Shown: piece by piece, positions 33,093-41,666 of the stretch
Position numbering within the stretch: position 1 is the first letter of the stretch
Layout of the letters: every line of letters starts with the position of its first letter
NCBI GenBank assembly: GCA_002238505.1
Contig: MPMM01000006.1
Span: forward strand, 1 to 64,000
Source of the DNA: SAR202 cluster bacterium bin22
GTDB lineage: Bacteria > Chloroflexota > Dehalococcoidia > Lucifugimonadales > UBA3495
Length of the DNA: 64,000 nucleotides
Direction: 5' to 3'
Program-made: the position numbers and the translations under genes
Notes under the pieces: model-generated
The model's input: only the letters and a program-made list of their open reading frames with translations
Databases searched by the model: none
What the model was told of the DNA's origin: nothing

Positions 33093-33668
33093 CTAACGGG
33101 GAGTGCCGAACTCGGGGAAGGGCCAGTAGATCAGCCACACCTTCCCCACCACGTTTTCCTCCGGCACCCCTCCCCAGTTGCGGGAGTCATTGCTGTGCGA
33201 CCGGTTGTCCCCCATCACAAAGTATTCGCCATCGCCCATCCGGCGCGCCGGCATGTTGTCGGTGAAGGGGTCGTTGAGGTAGGGCTCGTGGTGGACCACG
33301 TCGTTAACCAGCACCGTGCCGTCAACGATTTCCACCTTGTCCCCCGGCAGGCCGATAACCCTCTTTACGAAGTCCCGCCGCGGCTCACCCGGGAACTCGA
33401 AGACAATGATCTCGCCCAGCCTGGGCGGCCGGAATGGGCGACTGACGTCGGCCTTGTCCAATTCCCAGAAGGGTATAACCCGGGAGAAGCGTTCCACATC
33501 GAACTTGAAATAGACCAGCTTGTTGACCAGCAGATACTGCTGCCCCTCGAGAGTAGGGGCCATGCTGGAGCCTTCTACCCGAAAATTCTGCGCGCTGGCC
33601 TGGATGAGGATGAACACCACAACAGCCAGGGCCAGGGCTTCCAGAATTTCCCGCGTTACCGCCGACAT
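33093..33668 (-). CDS. lepB: Signal peptidase I
   Basis: The 191-residue membrane serine protease cleaves signal peptides of exported proteins. One N-terminal transmembrane segment (about 9-26) is followed by box B VEGSSMAPTL with the nucleophile Ser35. Box D RDFVKRVIGLPGD carries the general base Lys102, and box E GDNRSHSNDSRNWG follows. The size fits the short Gram-positive/Chloroflexi type. The ribosome site is weak. It probably processes proteins such as the TIG surface protein in this window. Confidence 0.95.
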   Translation of the reverse strand: MSAVTREILEALALAVVVFILIQASAQNFRVEGSSMAPTLEGQQYLLVNKLVYFKFDVERFSRVIPFWELDKADVSRPFRPPRLGEIIVFEFPGEPRRDFVKRVIGLPGDKVEIVDGTVLVNDVVHHEPYLNDPFTDNMPARRMGDGEYFVMGDNRSHSNDSRNWGGVPEENVVGKVWLIYWPFPEFGTPR

Positions 33669-34053
33669 TCCATCCGTTCGCTCGCGTCCCTGTTCACTCT
33701 TATCTTCACCAATTCGCCCCCGGAAAATGCCCGTTTAATTTAGACCACCGGAATGGCAATATCAATAGCGACATGTCATCGACTTGTCGGCAAAAGCGTT
33801 CCCCGGCAGGTGGCAGTAACATCGGCAGGGGCGGTCAGCGAACCACCCCCGGCGCTGGAACCGGCTGCAGTTCTGGATCCAATCCACCTGAATTGGAACG
33901 GCGCCCATGCAACCAGGCGGGGATTTGGGGTTGCCGGACCAGGGGCATTGTCCTCTTTCCCTGATTGTATTCCCACCCACAGGGAACGCCCTAGTGGTCC
34001 CCGGTATCACGACATACCAAACCCTGCCAGGCAGCCGCAACGCCAGCCCCGCT
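33669..34053. other. Spacer upstream of the MITE copy 3
   Basis: No credible gene. The open frames on the minus strand are shadows of the SMP-30 gene that run on by chance. No repeat was recognised here. Confidence 0.4.
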
Positions 34054-34062
34054 CCACACAGC

Positions 34063-34196
34063 CAGGGTCTTTCGATTGTCGGTGGCAACTCCTCAAGTCC
34101 GTTCGTGGTGAGCTTGGAGACCCATTCCGGGCGGCCCTTCGACGGGCTCAGGGCGAACGGTGAAAGAGACTCTACCAAAAGAATCGAAAGACCCTG
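34063..34196. mobile_element. MITE-like element, copy 3, with 9-bp target duplication
   Basis: Perfect 15-bp terminal inverted repeats (CAGGGTCTTTCGATT / AATCGAAAGACCCTG) enclose a 104-bp interior. The flanks at 34054-34062 and 34197-34205 are both CCACACAGC. It carries no gene, so it must depend on a transposase in trans. Confidence 0.9.
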
Positions 34197-34280
34197 CCAC
34201 ACAGCGTTCCTGGTGGACATACCCGCGCATTGGTGGCTAAACTGCCTTATTCCATCAGCCAGTTGAGGAGGCAAGACAGA

Positions 34281-35186
34281 ATGGCTTGGCAGTACCACTT
34301 CGAACTGCTCACCCGACCCTACGGCGGCGTCAGCGAGGGCCCCGTATGGGATGGTGAGGCAATCCTGTTCACCCACATTCCCTCCAGCCGGATTATGCGT
34401 TACGACCCCGACTCCGGCGCCATTACCGAGGCCCGGACGGGCACCAACCATACCAACGGTCTTGCCTTCAATGCCCGGGGCAATCTCTTCGGCTGCTGCT
34501 CCGGCGGCCGCGCCATTGTCCGTTTTGACGACAACGCCATCGTGACCGTGTCCGACCGCGTGGACGGGCAGAAGCTTAACACTCCCAACGACCTGGCCAT
34601 AGACCGCAGCGGGCGCATCTGGTTCACCAACCCCTGGAATGCAGGCAACATAGACCCCAGCGAGGTTGAGGAACTGGACAACCGCTCGGTGCTGCGGGCC
34701 GACCCCCAACCCGACGGCAGCTACACCACCACCCGGGTTACTTTCGACACCACCATGCCCAACGGCATCCTGGTTTCCCCGGACCAGCGCACCCTTTACG
34801 TGGTGGAAAGCAACAGCGAGCGTATCGACATCAACCGGGAACTGCGGGCCTATCCGATTAACGACGACGGCAGCCTGGGATCCTACCGTTCGCTGCACAG
34901 CTTTGGCCGGGATGCCAACGCTGTCCACCGGGGTATTGACGGCATGTGCTTCGACGCCGACGGCAACATCGTGGCCACGGCCGGCTGGGAACTGGGGGGC
35001 CCGGGGCCCATGATCTACATCTTCTCGCCCACCGGGAGGGTACTGGAAACCCATCCCATCGCCTGCAACCGTCCCACCAACGTCTGTTTCGGCGGCCCCG
35101 GCCTGTCCACCCTGTACGTTACCTCCACCGACGGTCACTTTTACCGCGCCGAAACCGACCGGGTAGGCTGGGCTATCTATCCATAG
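34281..35186 (+). CDS. SMP-30/gluconolactonase-like beta-propeller hydrolase
   Basis: The 301-residue protein has the six-bladed propeller motifs of the SMP-30/gluconolaconase/LRE family. Metal ligands expected are Glu19 (SEGPVWD), Asn in TPNDLAID, Asn in MPNGILVSPD and Asp in RGIDGMCFD. The family hydrolyses lactones of sugars or other compounds. ATG 34281 is chosen because GAGGAGG lies upstream; the frame extends further without similarity. No signal peptide. The next gene at 35287 follows in the same direction. Confidence 0.88.
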   Translation: MAWQYHFELLTRPYGGVSEGPVWDGEAILFTHIPSSRIMRYDPDSGAITEARTGTNHTNGLAFNARGNLFGCCSGGRAIVRFDDNAIVTVSDRVDGQKLNTPNDLAIDRSGRIWFTNPWNAGNIDPSEVEELDNRSVLRADPQPDGSYTTTRVTFDTTMPNGILVSPDQRTLYVVESNSERIDINRELRAYPINDDGSLGSYRSLHSFGRDANAVHRGIDGMCFDADGNIVATAGWELGGPGPMIYIFSPTGRVLETHPIACNRPTNVCFGGPGLSTLYVTSTDGHFYRAETDRVGWAIYP

Positions 35187-35286
35187 AGGAAAAGTCTAAA
35201 ATCGCAAGTCAAGAGTTGACAGGCCTGCCCGCCGAAAATCTCAACTCTTAACTCCTAACTTTTAACAAATCTTGCGGGGTTGGCTC

Positions 35287-35640
35287 ATGAGCATGAACCT
35301 TAGCGGACACGGCTTCACCAGGCAGCAGCTGCGGCAGGGCGGTGGACGCGGCACCGGCAACGACCACGTGGACGACCTTTACGGTTGCACCGAGCTGTAT
35401 GTCTATCAGACTCCCAACAAAAAGGTAACCGGGTACGAGTCTCTGAAGATGTTCATCGAGTCCGAGGGTTGCGAGGTTATCTTTACCGCCGACGCGCCGC
35501 CGGAACTGAACGGGTACGAGACCATGCGCATCACCCAGCGGCAGGGAGAGCCCATACCCCAAGCGGTGGTAAAGCGGACCCATTCCTGGGCTCACCAGCG
35601 CAACTTCCTGCACAGCTTCTTCAAACCCATGTACCGCTAG
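35287..35640 (+). CDS. Conserved-looking hypothetical protein
   Basis: A 117-residue product from ATG 35287 of unknown family. It reads as soluble with a DDLYGCTELYVYQTPN region, a YESLKMFIESEGCEVIFTAD strand-helix unit and a basic, aromatic C-terminus (RTHSWAHQRNFLHSFFKPMY). Codon use is like that of its neighbours, supporting a real gene. GGGG precedes the start. It is 100 bp downstream of the lactonase gene and may be co-transcribed with it. Confidence 0.6.
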   Translation: MSMNLSGHGFTRQQLRQGGGRGTGNDHVDDLYGCTELYVYQTPNKKVTGYESLKMFIESEGCEVIFTADAPPELNGYETMRITQRQGEPIPQAVVKRTHSWAHQRNFLHSFFKPMYR

Positions 35641-35762
35641 AACGGTAGTCCACGAATGGGCGCGAATGTTCACTGATTGCTTGAAGTCGGGTGGGCGCTC
35701 ATTTTCAGCCCATACCCTCCGTTCCCCGAACAGGTTCACCGGCGGCAGGATAGGGAGTTCCC

Positions 35763-36746
35763 ATGATTGCAGATACGCATACCTTCCAGGAACAGTTGCA
35801 GGAAATTGAAACCGCTGCGGTGTCACTGGCCTGGGGCGCCGGCAAGATTCTTTCGGAACAGTTCGGCAAGCAGCTTTCCATCGAATACAAAGACAAGAAC
35901 CATCTGGATCCCGTAACCTCCGCTGACAAGGCCACCCAGGAGTTTCTCGTAAGGGAAATCACCCGCCTCTTCCCGGACCACGGAATCCTGGGCGAGGAGG
36001 GTTCCGACGAGACCGACCCCGCCGGACCGGCGCCCGACTTCCTCTGGGTGCTGGACCCCCTGGACGGCACCACCAACTTTCTTAACGGCCTGCCCGTTTA
36101 CGCCTCGTCCATAGGAATTTTGCACCGGGGACGGCCCGTGGCTGGGGCCCTCTACATCCCCTGGCCATCCCCCGGCGGCGGCTTCGTACTCCACTGCTGC
36201 CAGGGCGGTGGCTCCAGATTCACTCTGTCTGAAGGCGGCCCCGACGAACCCGTTTCCGTTTTCGCATCGGAAAAGCCTGTGGGCAATCGCCTGATAGGAC
36301 TCCCCGGCTTTTTCGTCCAGACCACAAAGTTCGGCAAGCCCGTGGGCCGAAACCCCGGCGAACTGCGTACCACCGGCAGCATCGCCTACGAGCTGGCAAT
36401 GACGGCCTGCGGAGTTCTGCAGTACGCAATCATCGGCGCCCCTCGCATGTGGGACATGCTGGCTGGGGTTATAGCTGTCCAGGAAGCGGGCGGCACAGTG
36501 ATGACCAAGCTGAAGGGGGAGAAGCAGTGGCGCCCCATGGAATCGCTGGTACCCACCTGGGAGGATACCCCGCCTACGCTCAAGGAACTGCGCCAGTGGG
36601 CAGCCCCCCTGGTAGCCGGCAATCAGCAGGTGGCCCCCCTCATAGCCCACAACATGCAAGCCCGGTTCCGGCCGGTGGCCAAGGCCAGGCAGTGGGGCAG
36701 GAAGGTGAGCCAGAAGTTTAAGGGTTCGCAAAAGAGCCGGAGTTAG
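35763..36746 (+). CDS. Inositol monophosphatase family protein
   Basis: The 327-residue Mg-dependent phosphatase has the family metal motifs GEEGSDE (about residues 77-83), DPLDGTTNF (about 99-107) and APRMWDMLAG near 230. The family removes phosphate from inositol phosphates, sugar phosphates or PAP. It has a C-terminal extension of about 50 residues, basic at the end, beyond the usual about 265. ATG 35763 follows GGGAG. The next gene starts 10 bp after its stop, but its base composition differs, so the pairing may be recent. Confidence 0.88.
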   Translation: MIADTHTFQEQLQEIETAAVSLAWGAGKILSEQFGKQLSIEYKDKNHLDPVTSADKATQEFLVREITRLFPDHGILGEEGSDETDPAGPAPDFLWVLDPLDGTTNFLNGLPVYASSIGILHRGRPVAGALYIPWPSPGGGFVLHCCQGGGSRFTLSEGGPDEPVSVFASEKPVGNRLIGLPGFFVQTTKFGKPVGRNPGELRTTGSIAYELAMTACGVLQYAIIGAPRMWDMLAGVIAVQEAGGTVMTKLKGEKQWRPMESLVPTWEDTPPTLKELRQWAAPLVAGNQQVAPLIAHNMQARFRPVAKARQWGRKVSQKFKGSQKSRS

Positions 36747-36756
36747 GGGAAAGGAA

Positions 36757-37806
36757 ATGCCTCAGAAGATTCGTATGTGGGAAGTCACAGATGAACAGAC
36801 TCTTACTGAGATTCCCAGTGACAAAATCAGTTTGGAAGAACAACTGGAAGATTGGCTTGAAAGCGACATTTCCATGCTGGATGAAAACCTGCTGGTGATT
36901 GGGCGGCAAGTAAGTACCGATTTCGGTGGTCAGATAGACCTATTATGTCTAGACAGCTCCGGAGAAACCGTCGTCGTAGAATTAAAGAAAGGAAAAACAC
37001 CCCGCCAAGTGACCGCACAAGCGTTGGAATACGCATCGTGGGTAAAGGAGCTATCACCTGAACAAGTCATTGCTTTGGCTAACAGCTACGACAAGATAGG
37101 GGGATCTCTCAAGGAGTCTTTCGAGGAGAAATTTGGCGATCCTTTACCTGAAACGATTAACTTAAGACATCGTTCTTTAGTTGTAGCTGAATCTATGGAC
37201 GACAGCACCGAGCGCATCGTGCGGTACTTGTCAGATCTAAACGTACCTATCAACATAGCTACGGTACAGCATTTCAAGACCGCAGATGACCGAGAAATGT
37301 TGGCTCAAATATTCTTAGTTGAACCAGAAGTAGCGGAGGTCAAGGCCATTGGCAATTCTCGTGGGCGCACTCGTAAGAGTCTGCAGTTTCTTGAGTCGCT
37401 TGCGGAGAAGAATGGCATCGGTAAACTATACCGCGAACTTGCTAACGGAGTCAGCGAAACCTTTAAAGCTCGGGGCACTTCATCCACACTGAGTAACTAC
37501 GTCAGATATCAAGCCCAATTAAGCAACGGAAGCACCCGCGCGGTAATGTATGCTTATTCCGATACTGACGAAGACAATCCTGGGATGTACTTCGAAATTC
37601 AAGCCACTTGGCTTAGTTCACATTTGGGAGTTGATATCGGGACATTGAAAGGCTGGTTGCCTGACGACGTGGAAGAGCTGGATGCCTCCAATTGGGTCGG
37701 TAGTTCTGTAGCTGAGAGAGAAGGAGCTATTGGACTAGGAGGCTACTTCCACACCAAAGATGAGGTGGATAAATTCATCACCGGATTGCGGGCGAGTGTA
37801 GAATGA
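36757..37806 (+). CDS. NucS/EndoMS-like PD-(D/E)XK nuclease-domain protein
   Basis: The 349-residue protein has an N-terminal nuclease core like the C-terminal domain of NucS/EndoMS (DUF91). The segments are LEDWLESDISMLDENLLVIG, GGQIDLL (Asp61), VVVELKKGK (Glu75-x-Lys77) and QALEYASW. These are the Asp, ExK and Gln/Tyr of a PD-(D/E)XK active site. The about 230-residue C-terminal part (LNVPINIATVQHF onward) is not recognised. The gene is clearly AT-richer than both neighbours, indicating transfer. A role in mismatch or foreign-DNA cleavage is possible but not shown. GGAAAGGAA precedes the ATG. Confidence 0.78.
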   Translation: MPQKIRMWEVTDEQTLTEIPSDKISLEEQLEDWLESDISMLDENLLVIGRQVSTDFGGQIDLLCLDSSGETVVVELKKGKTPRQVTAQALEYASWVKELSPEQVIALANSYDKIGGSLKESFEEKFGDPLPETINLRHRSLVVAESMDDSTERIVRYLSDLNVPINIATVQHFKTADDREMLAQIFLVEPEVAEVKAIGNSRGRTRKSLQFLESLAEKNGIGKLYRELANGVSETFKARGTSSTLSNYVRYQAQLSNGSTRAVMYAYSDTDEDNPGMYFEIQATWLSSHLGVDIGTLKGWLPDDVEELDASNWVGSSVAEREGAIGLGGYFHTKDEVDKFITGLRASVE

Positions 37807-37818
37807 AACCCACTTGAG

Positions 37819-38005
37819 TTAATCTGAAAAGAACCTCCATGATTGCGCCTTCCAATCAAAAGGGCCCCATTTCCCACCTACTCGGAATTCAGTGGCATTA
37901 CGATTATCTCCAAATTCTACTGGCGACTGTCCGAACAAATATCGTTGCCCACTAAGTTGAGGCCTTTACTGGCGCCTCGTTCAATTTCTTTGATGATTCC
38001 GACAT
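37819..38005 (-). pseudogene. Small gene split by a +1 frameshift
   Basis: On the minus strand, ATG at 38005 opens MSESSKKLNEAPVKA before a stop at 37952. In the next frame, codons from about 37959 give protein-like sequence (QLSGQRYLFGQSPVEFGDN, then FRVGGKWGPFDWKAQSWRFF) ending at 37819. Joined, they make about 61 residues. Neither half has a recognised family. The AT-rich composition matches the adjoining nuclease gene. It may be an accessory gene of the same acquired block, now broken or mis-sequenced. Confidence 0.4.
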
Positions 38006-38191
38006 CTTATTGCTCGTGATTAGCAAAATCACTCTGCCTATACGTAGCACTGTCTCGCCTAGACATACCGTCTGTCAAAGTCATGGATTCTCAGGAAAGA
38101 ACCAACTTTAGTGAATGGTCGCTGAGAGTCACTTTCACTGCTTGTTCCTCTCGAATAATATTATTCGGCCTGAAGCAAGAAAAATTCTCTA
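38006..38191. other. AT-rich remainder of the acquired block
   Basis: Short frames exist on the plus strand (for example MDSQERTNFSEWSLRV from 38083), but they run into the antisense of the amidohydrolase gene and are not convincing. Confidence 0.35.
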
Positions 38192-39367
38192 CTACACGCT
38201 GTCCGGTTCCCACCCCCATGGCCTTGGGCCCCAGCCTGCCTCGTGCACCTCGCCCCGTTTTACCGTGAGCACCGGTACCACTGCCCTCTCTGTCCGGCGG
38301 GTGCCGCCTACCACGTCATAGACCACCCAGTCTCCTTCCGCCATGTCCAGCACCGATATGTCGGCCTGGTGGCCCACGGCCAGTGAACCGATGCGGTCCT
38401 CCTGGCCCAGCGCCCTGGCCGGATTGATGGTGCACATCTCCACCACCTGCTCCAGGGTGAACTCCATGGCCAGGAAGCGAGTCATCATCTCCGTCATGCT
38501 GTGGACGGTTAACTGGCGGCCGGGCAGGGTCAGGTCGGTGCTGATGCAGTGGGGCATTAACCCCTGGTCCAGCACCCGCTGGCCCACGTCAAAGCTGAAG
38601 TTCATGCGGCCGTGGGCCGTATCCAGCCACACGCCCCGCTCCTGCGCCTCTTTGGCTTCGGGGACCAGCTTGCCTTCGGAATCGATGACCCCGCCGGGGT
38701 TGGCGGTAAACAGGTGGGTGACAATGTCCCCCTCTTCCAGGATGGGCAGAAGCTGGTGGATAACCTTCTCGTCGTACCGCTTCTCCGTGTCGCCGATGTG
38801 GACCATCAGCTTGACGCCTGCCTCCACGGCCGCCCGTTTGGCCATGCGGGGCATCTCCATGCCCATAATCTCCAGGGCCGGAGACACCATGCGCGCCTTG
38901 ATGCCAAAGATAGTGTCCCGGTTCTCCTCCACCACCTGGATGGTCCGGTCCAGATCAATGCTGGCGGGACTGAAGATGTCCGGCGTGGTGGCCAGACCGG
39001 TCCGGCAGATGTGCAGGAATGGTATGATCTCCGTGGCGTTGTTTGGGATGATGTGCCTGGGGAATCCGCCGTAGGTGTCGCAGCCGGAACTGCCCGCGTC
39101 CACCATGGTGGTTACCCCGGCCCGCACGCCGCCCAGGTCGGCCTCCACCCCGTTGCCGTTAACGCCGTCATAGATGTGGGTGTGCAGGTCTATGAGGCCG
39201 GGCGTAACCAGCTTTCCCTTTACTTCTACTACCCTGGCGGCCTCGCTGGTCGGAATGTCCGGGGCCACCCGGGCTATCTTGCCGTCCTCCACTGCCACGT
39301 CGTTGGCGCCGTTGATGTTTTGAGACGGGTCCACTACCGTGCCACCCTTAATCAGCAGGTCGTACAT
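38192..39367 (-). CDS. Amidohydrolase-superfamily metal hydrolase (deacetylase/dihydroorotase-like)
   Basis: The 391-residue TIM-barrel enzyme has the HxH metal pair in LIDLHTHIYDG (His62, His64). A probable carboxylated Lys is in FGIKARMV, with His in MVHIGD and THLFTAN and the catalytic Asp in CISTDLTL. The C-terminal ADISVLD beta-sandwich end is typical. It resembles the amidohydrolase/deacetylase family related to dihydroorotases; true pyrimidine synthesis is unlikely without other pyr genes. ATG 39367 follows GGAGT. Confidence 0.88.
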   Translation of the reverse strand: MYDLLIKGGTVVDPSQNINGANDVAVEDGKIARVAPDIPTSEAARVVEVKGKLVTPGLIDLHTHIYDGVNGNGVEADLGGVRAGVTTMVDAGSSGCDTYGGFPRHIIPNNATEIIPFLHICRTGLATTPDIFSPASIDLDRTIQVVEENRDTIFGIKARMVSPALEIMGMEMPRMAKRAAVEAGVKLMVHIGDTEKRYDEKVIHQLLPILEEGDIVTHLFTANPGGVIDSEGKLVPEAKEAQERGVWLDTAHGRMNFSFDVGQRVLDQGLMPHCISTDLTLPGRQLTVHSMTEMMTRFLAMEFTLEQVVEMCTINPARALGQEDRIGSLAVGHQADISVLDMAEGDWVVYDVVGGTRRTERAVVPVLTVKRGEVHEAGWGPRPWGWEPDSV

Positions 39368-39494
39368 GGAAAGACTCCTTACATTAGAGTGTGCGATCCA
39401 TCAGGCCAGGCTACTTTTAGAGAAGCCTATACTGTGTGTTACCTTAGTGGAAACCGAACTGCAATGCCAGATATCCTGCTCCAGGTGAAGAAAA

Positions 39495-39749
39495 ATGCGC
39501 TACGAAGTAGTTCTATTCAAGTCTGAGGAAGGCTATGCGGTTACTTGCCCGGCACTACCGGGTTGCTGGTCTCAAGGAGCCACCAGGGACGATGCACTGG
39601 TTAACATAGGTGACGCCATAACTTTGTACCTGGAATTCACCCTGGAACAAACCAAGGAGCGAAGGAACTGTCTGGTTAGTGAAGCTACCGAGGAAGGCCT
39701 ACAAGTCGAACTTTGCGAAATATCGATTAGTCAAACTGCGATTGCTTAG
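39495..39749 (+). CDS. hicB: HicB-family antitoxin
   Basis: The 84-residue protein has the partial RNase H-like HicB fold: YEVVLFKSEEGYAVTCPALPGCWSQGATRDDALVNIGDAI is the family core, here followed by a short C-terminal part that may hold dimer or DNA contacts. It should neutralise the HicA toxin encoded directly after it. The hicA ATG begins at the base after the hicB stop. Order B-A differs from the second module at 59.7-60.2 kb. Confidence 0.85.
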   Translation: MRYEVVLFKSEEGYAVTCPALPGCWSQGATRDDALVNIGDAITLYLEFTLEQTKERRNCLVSEATEEGLQVELCEISISQTAIA

Positions 39750-39962
39750 ATGCCCCGTTGCCCAGGCGTTAATCACCAGAGACCAATTACAGCTTTTGCC
39801 AAGCTGGGATACAGAGTTATCCGCCAAAGCGGTCATGTTGCAATGTCAAATGGTGACATTCTTCTAATCATTCCCCGCCATAACCCGGTTCATTCGATTA
39901 CCATGGGCGGTCTGATTGCCAAGTCGGGTCTCAACATAGAGCAATTTCGCGAATCGCTTTAG
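39750..39962 (+). CDS. hicA: HicA-family mRNA interferase toxin
   Basis: The 70-residue double-stranded-RNA-binding-fold toxin cleaves mRNA. It starts MPRCPGVNHQRPITAFAKLG, with the active-site His in RQSGHVAM; one residue is missing compared with the usual GSH. PRHNPVHSITMGGLIAKSGL completes the domain. It is translationally adjacent to hicB. Because of the small deletion by the active site, toxicity is uncertain. Confidence 0.85.
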   Translation: MPRCPGVNHQRPITAFAKLGYRVIRQSGHVAMSNGDILLIIPRHNPVHSITMGGLIAKSGLNIEQFRESL

Positions 39963-40030
39963 CATTAAGGATTGGCGACGAACGCCAATTGGGAACGCCG
40001 CATATCCCGCTCAACCGAGGGAACCTGGTC

Positions 40031-41035
40031 CTAAACCGGGCGGTTGGGAAAGTCGGGGAAGCTGCGGGTGCTGAATAGTTCTCCCACCGACTGCCCCACG
40101 TGAATCCTGCTGATGGCTTCTCCCAGCAGAGAAGCTACCGACAAGACCCTGACCTTGTCCTGGGTTTTGTCCGGGTTCAGAGGCAGCGTATCCGTCACCA
40201 CCACCTCCTTGTAGTCACTTCGGTCGATGGCGTCGTAAGCGCGACTGGCAAAGACGGGGTGGGTGGCGCAGGCGTAAACCTGGGTAACACCGCACTCCAT
40301 CAGGGCTTCGCCGGCGTTGATTGTGGTGCCGCCCGTCAGAATCTCGTCGTCAAAGGTAAGGGCCACCTTGCCTTCCACGTCGCCGATGACATTCAGGGTT
40401 TCAGAATGGTCGGCGTTGTCAATGCGGCGCTTCTCAATGATGGCCAGGGGGCAGTCCAGGTACTCGGCCACATCCCGAGCCCGCTTGGAGATGCCGATGT
40501 CCACCGCCACTACTACCAAGTCCTCGATCTCCTTGGCCTTGAAGTAGTCGGCCATCAGGGTCATGGCGGTAAGTTCGTCCACAGGGATGTTGAAGAAACC
40601 CTGGATCTGGCCGGCGTGCAGGTCCACCGTCAGCAGGCGGTCGGCCCCCGCGGTGGTCAGCAGGTCGGCAACGAGGCGAGCGGTAATTGGTACCCGGGGC
40701 TGGTCCTTCTTGTCGGTGCGGCCGTAGCCGTAGTAGGGGATGACTGCGGTAATGCGTCCGGCCGAAGCCCGTTTGCAGGCGTCAATCATGATGAGCAGTT
40801 CCATCAGATTGTCGTTGACCGGCGCGCCCGTGGGCTGGATGATGAAAACGTCCCGCTGGCGGATGTTCTCCATGATGCGGACGAAGGAGTTGTCGTTGGC
40901 GAACTTGAACACCTCGGCCTGCCCCACCGGCATTCCCAGGTAGCTGCAAACGTTCTTTGCCAGGCTGGGATGAGAATTTCCGCTGAAAATTCGCAGGTCG
41001 TCGGTATCTACTAACGGGCTCTTGGTGAAGTTCAT
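40031..41035 (-). CDS. prs: Ribose-phosphate pyrophosphokinase
   Basis: The 334-residue class I PRPP synthetase makes phosphoribosyl pyrophosphate from ribose 5-phosphate and ATP for nucleotide, His and Trp synthesis. Conserved elements are FSGNSHPSLA, PYYGYGRTDKKDQPR (ATP loop), DLHAGQIQGFF and DDEILTGGTT (PRPP loop). The KRAR flexible-loop motif reads DIGISKRAR instead of the usual GGV form. The start lacks a clear ribosome site. Cytoplasmic housekeeping gene. Confidence 0.95.
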   Translation of the reverse strand: MNFTKSPLVDTDDLRIFSGNSHPSLAKNVCSYLGMPVGQAEVFKFANDNSFVRIMENIRQRDVFIIQPTGAPVNDNLMELLIMIDACKRASAGRITAVIPYYGYGRTDKKDQPRVPITARLVADLLTTAGADRLLTVDLHAGQIQGFFNIPVDELTAMTLMADYFKAKEIEDLVVVAVDIGISKRARDVAEYLDCPLAIIEKRRIDNADHSETLNVIGDVEGKVALTFDDEILTGGTTINAGEALMECGVTQVYACATHPVFASRAYDAIDRSDYKEVVVTDTLPLNPDKTQDKVRVLSVASLLGEAISRIHVGQSVGELFSTRSFPDFPNRPV

Positions 41036-41231
41036 ACTAGTGGGCTGCCTGGACCGGGTAACAGCAGCCTTACCCCCTTCCTGATATCAACCGGCCTCGA
41101 CTACCTACGCGGGTGAAACACTTTCCGTACCCGCAGTCTGCCGGAACAAATACCCGGAGCAAAGGCTACCACCCTTCTTCACCGTCCCGAGGCGTTCGCC
41201 GCACCGCCAGCCCCCGCCCGAAAGCGTTGCG

Positions 41232-41237
41232 ATTATA
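41232..41237 (-). promoter_or_regulatory. -10 element, probably of prs
   Basis: On the minus strand TATAAT follows GGGCTTGGCCCCTGTGC with TTTTTA upstream as a weak -35. It predicts a leader of about 190 nt before prs. Confidence 0.4.
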
Positions 41238-41339
41238 GCACAGGGGCCAAGCCCTAAAAAGTGAATTGGCCACCCAGAACAGGGCAATCGCATGAGCGCC
41301 AAATTGGCCAAACTTCCAGGGAACGGTCAACAGGATATT

Positions 41340-41400
41340 GTGGGGAACATAGGACGGGGGTCTGGATTCCCGCCTGCGCGGGAAAGACGGTAGGAGGGGT
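41340..41400. repeat. Partial palindromic repeat in the prs-MFS spacer
   Basis: GGATTCCCGCCTGCGCGGGAAAGACGG resembles the arms of the ~180-bp elements at 15744 and 53523. The rest of 41238-41666 shows no gene. Confidence 0.45.
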
Positions 41401-41666
41401 GATAGGAACGAATCAGAATTCATGAGATAGCCCCGCCACCCAGGAAGGACTCAATCCATCGCCTTAAACCTTGTCAGGCATTATGTTAAAGTATGCAACG
41501 GCTCAGGACTTGACACGTCACTCTTGAGGCCAACACGCCGGTTTACAGGAACGTCCGTTTAAACTGGGCCCTCAGGCAACTCCCCGGAGCAAGTTTTGAC
41601 TCGACCTGCACCTGAAGGTATCGGCCAGACTCCGTTCAGCGTGACCCCACGCAGGGCCTGGATGCC

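Noticed and set aside
33762-35138. 458-codon frame antisense to the SMP-30 gene
   Set aside because: It runs through a MITE copy and the antisense of a clear propeller enzyme, so it cannot be a real gene.
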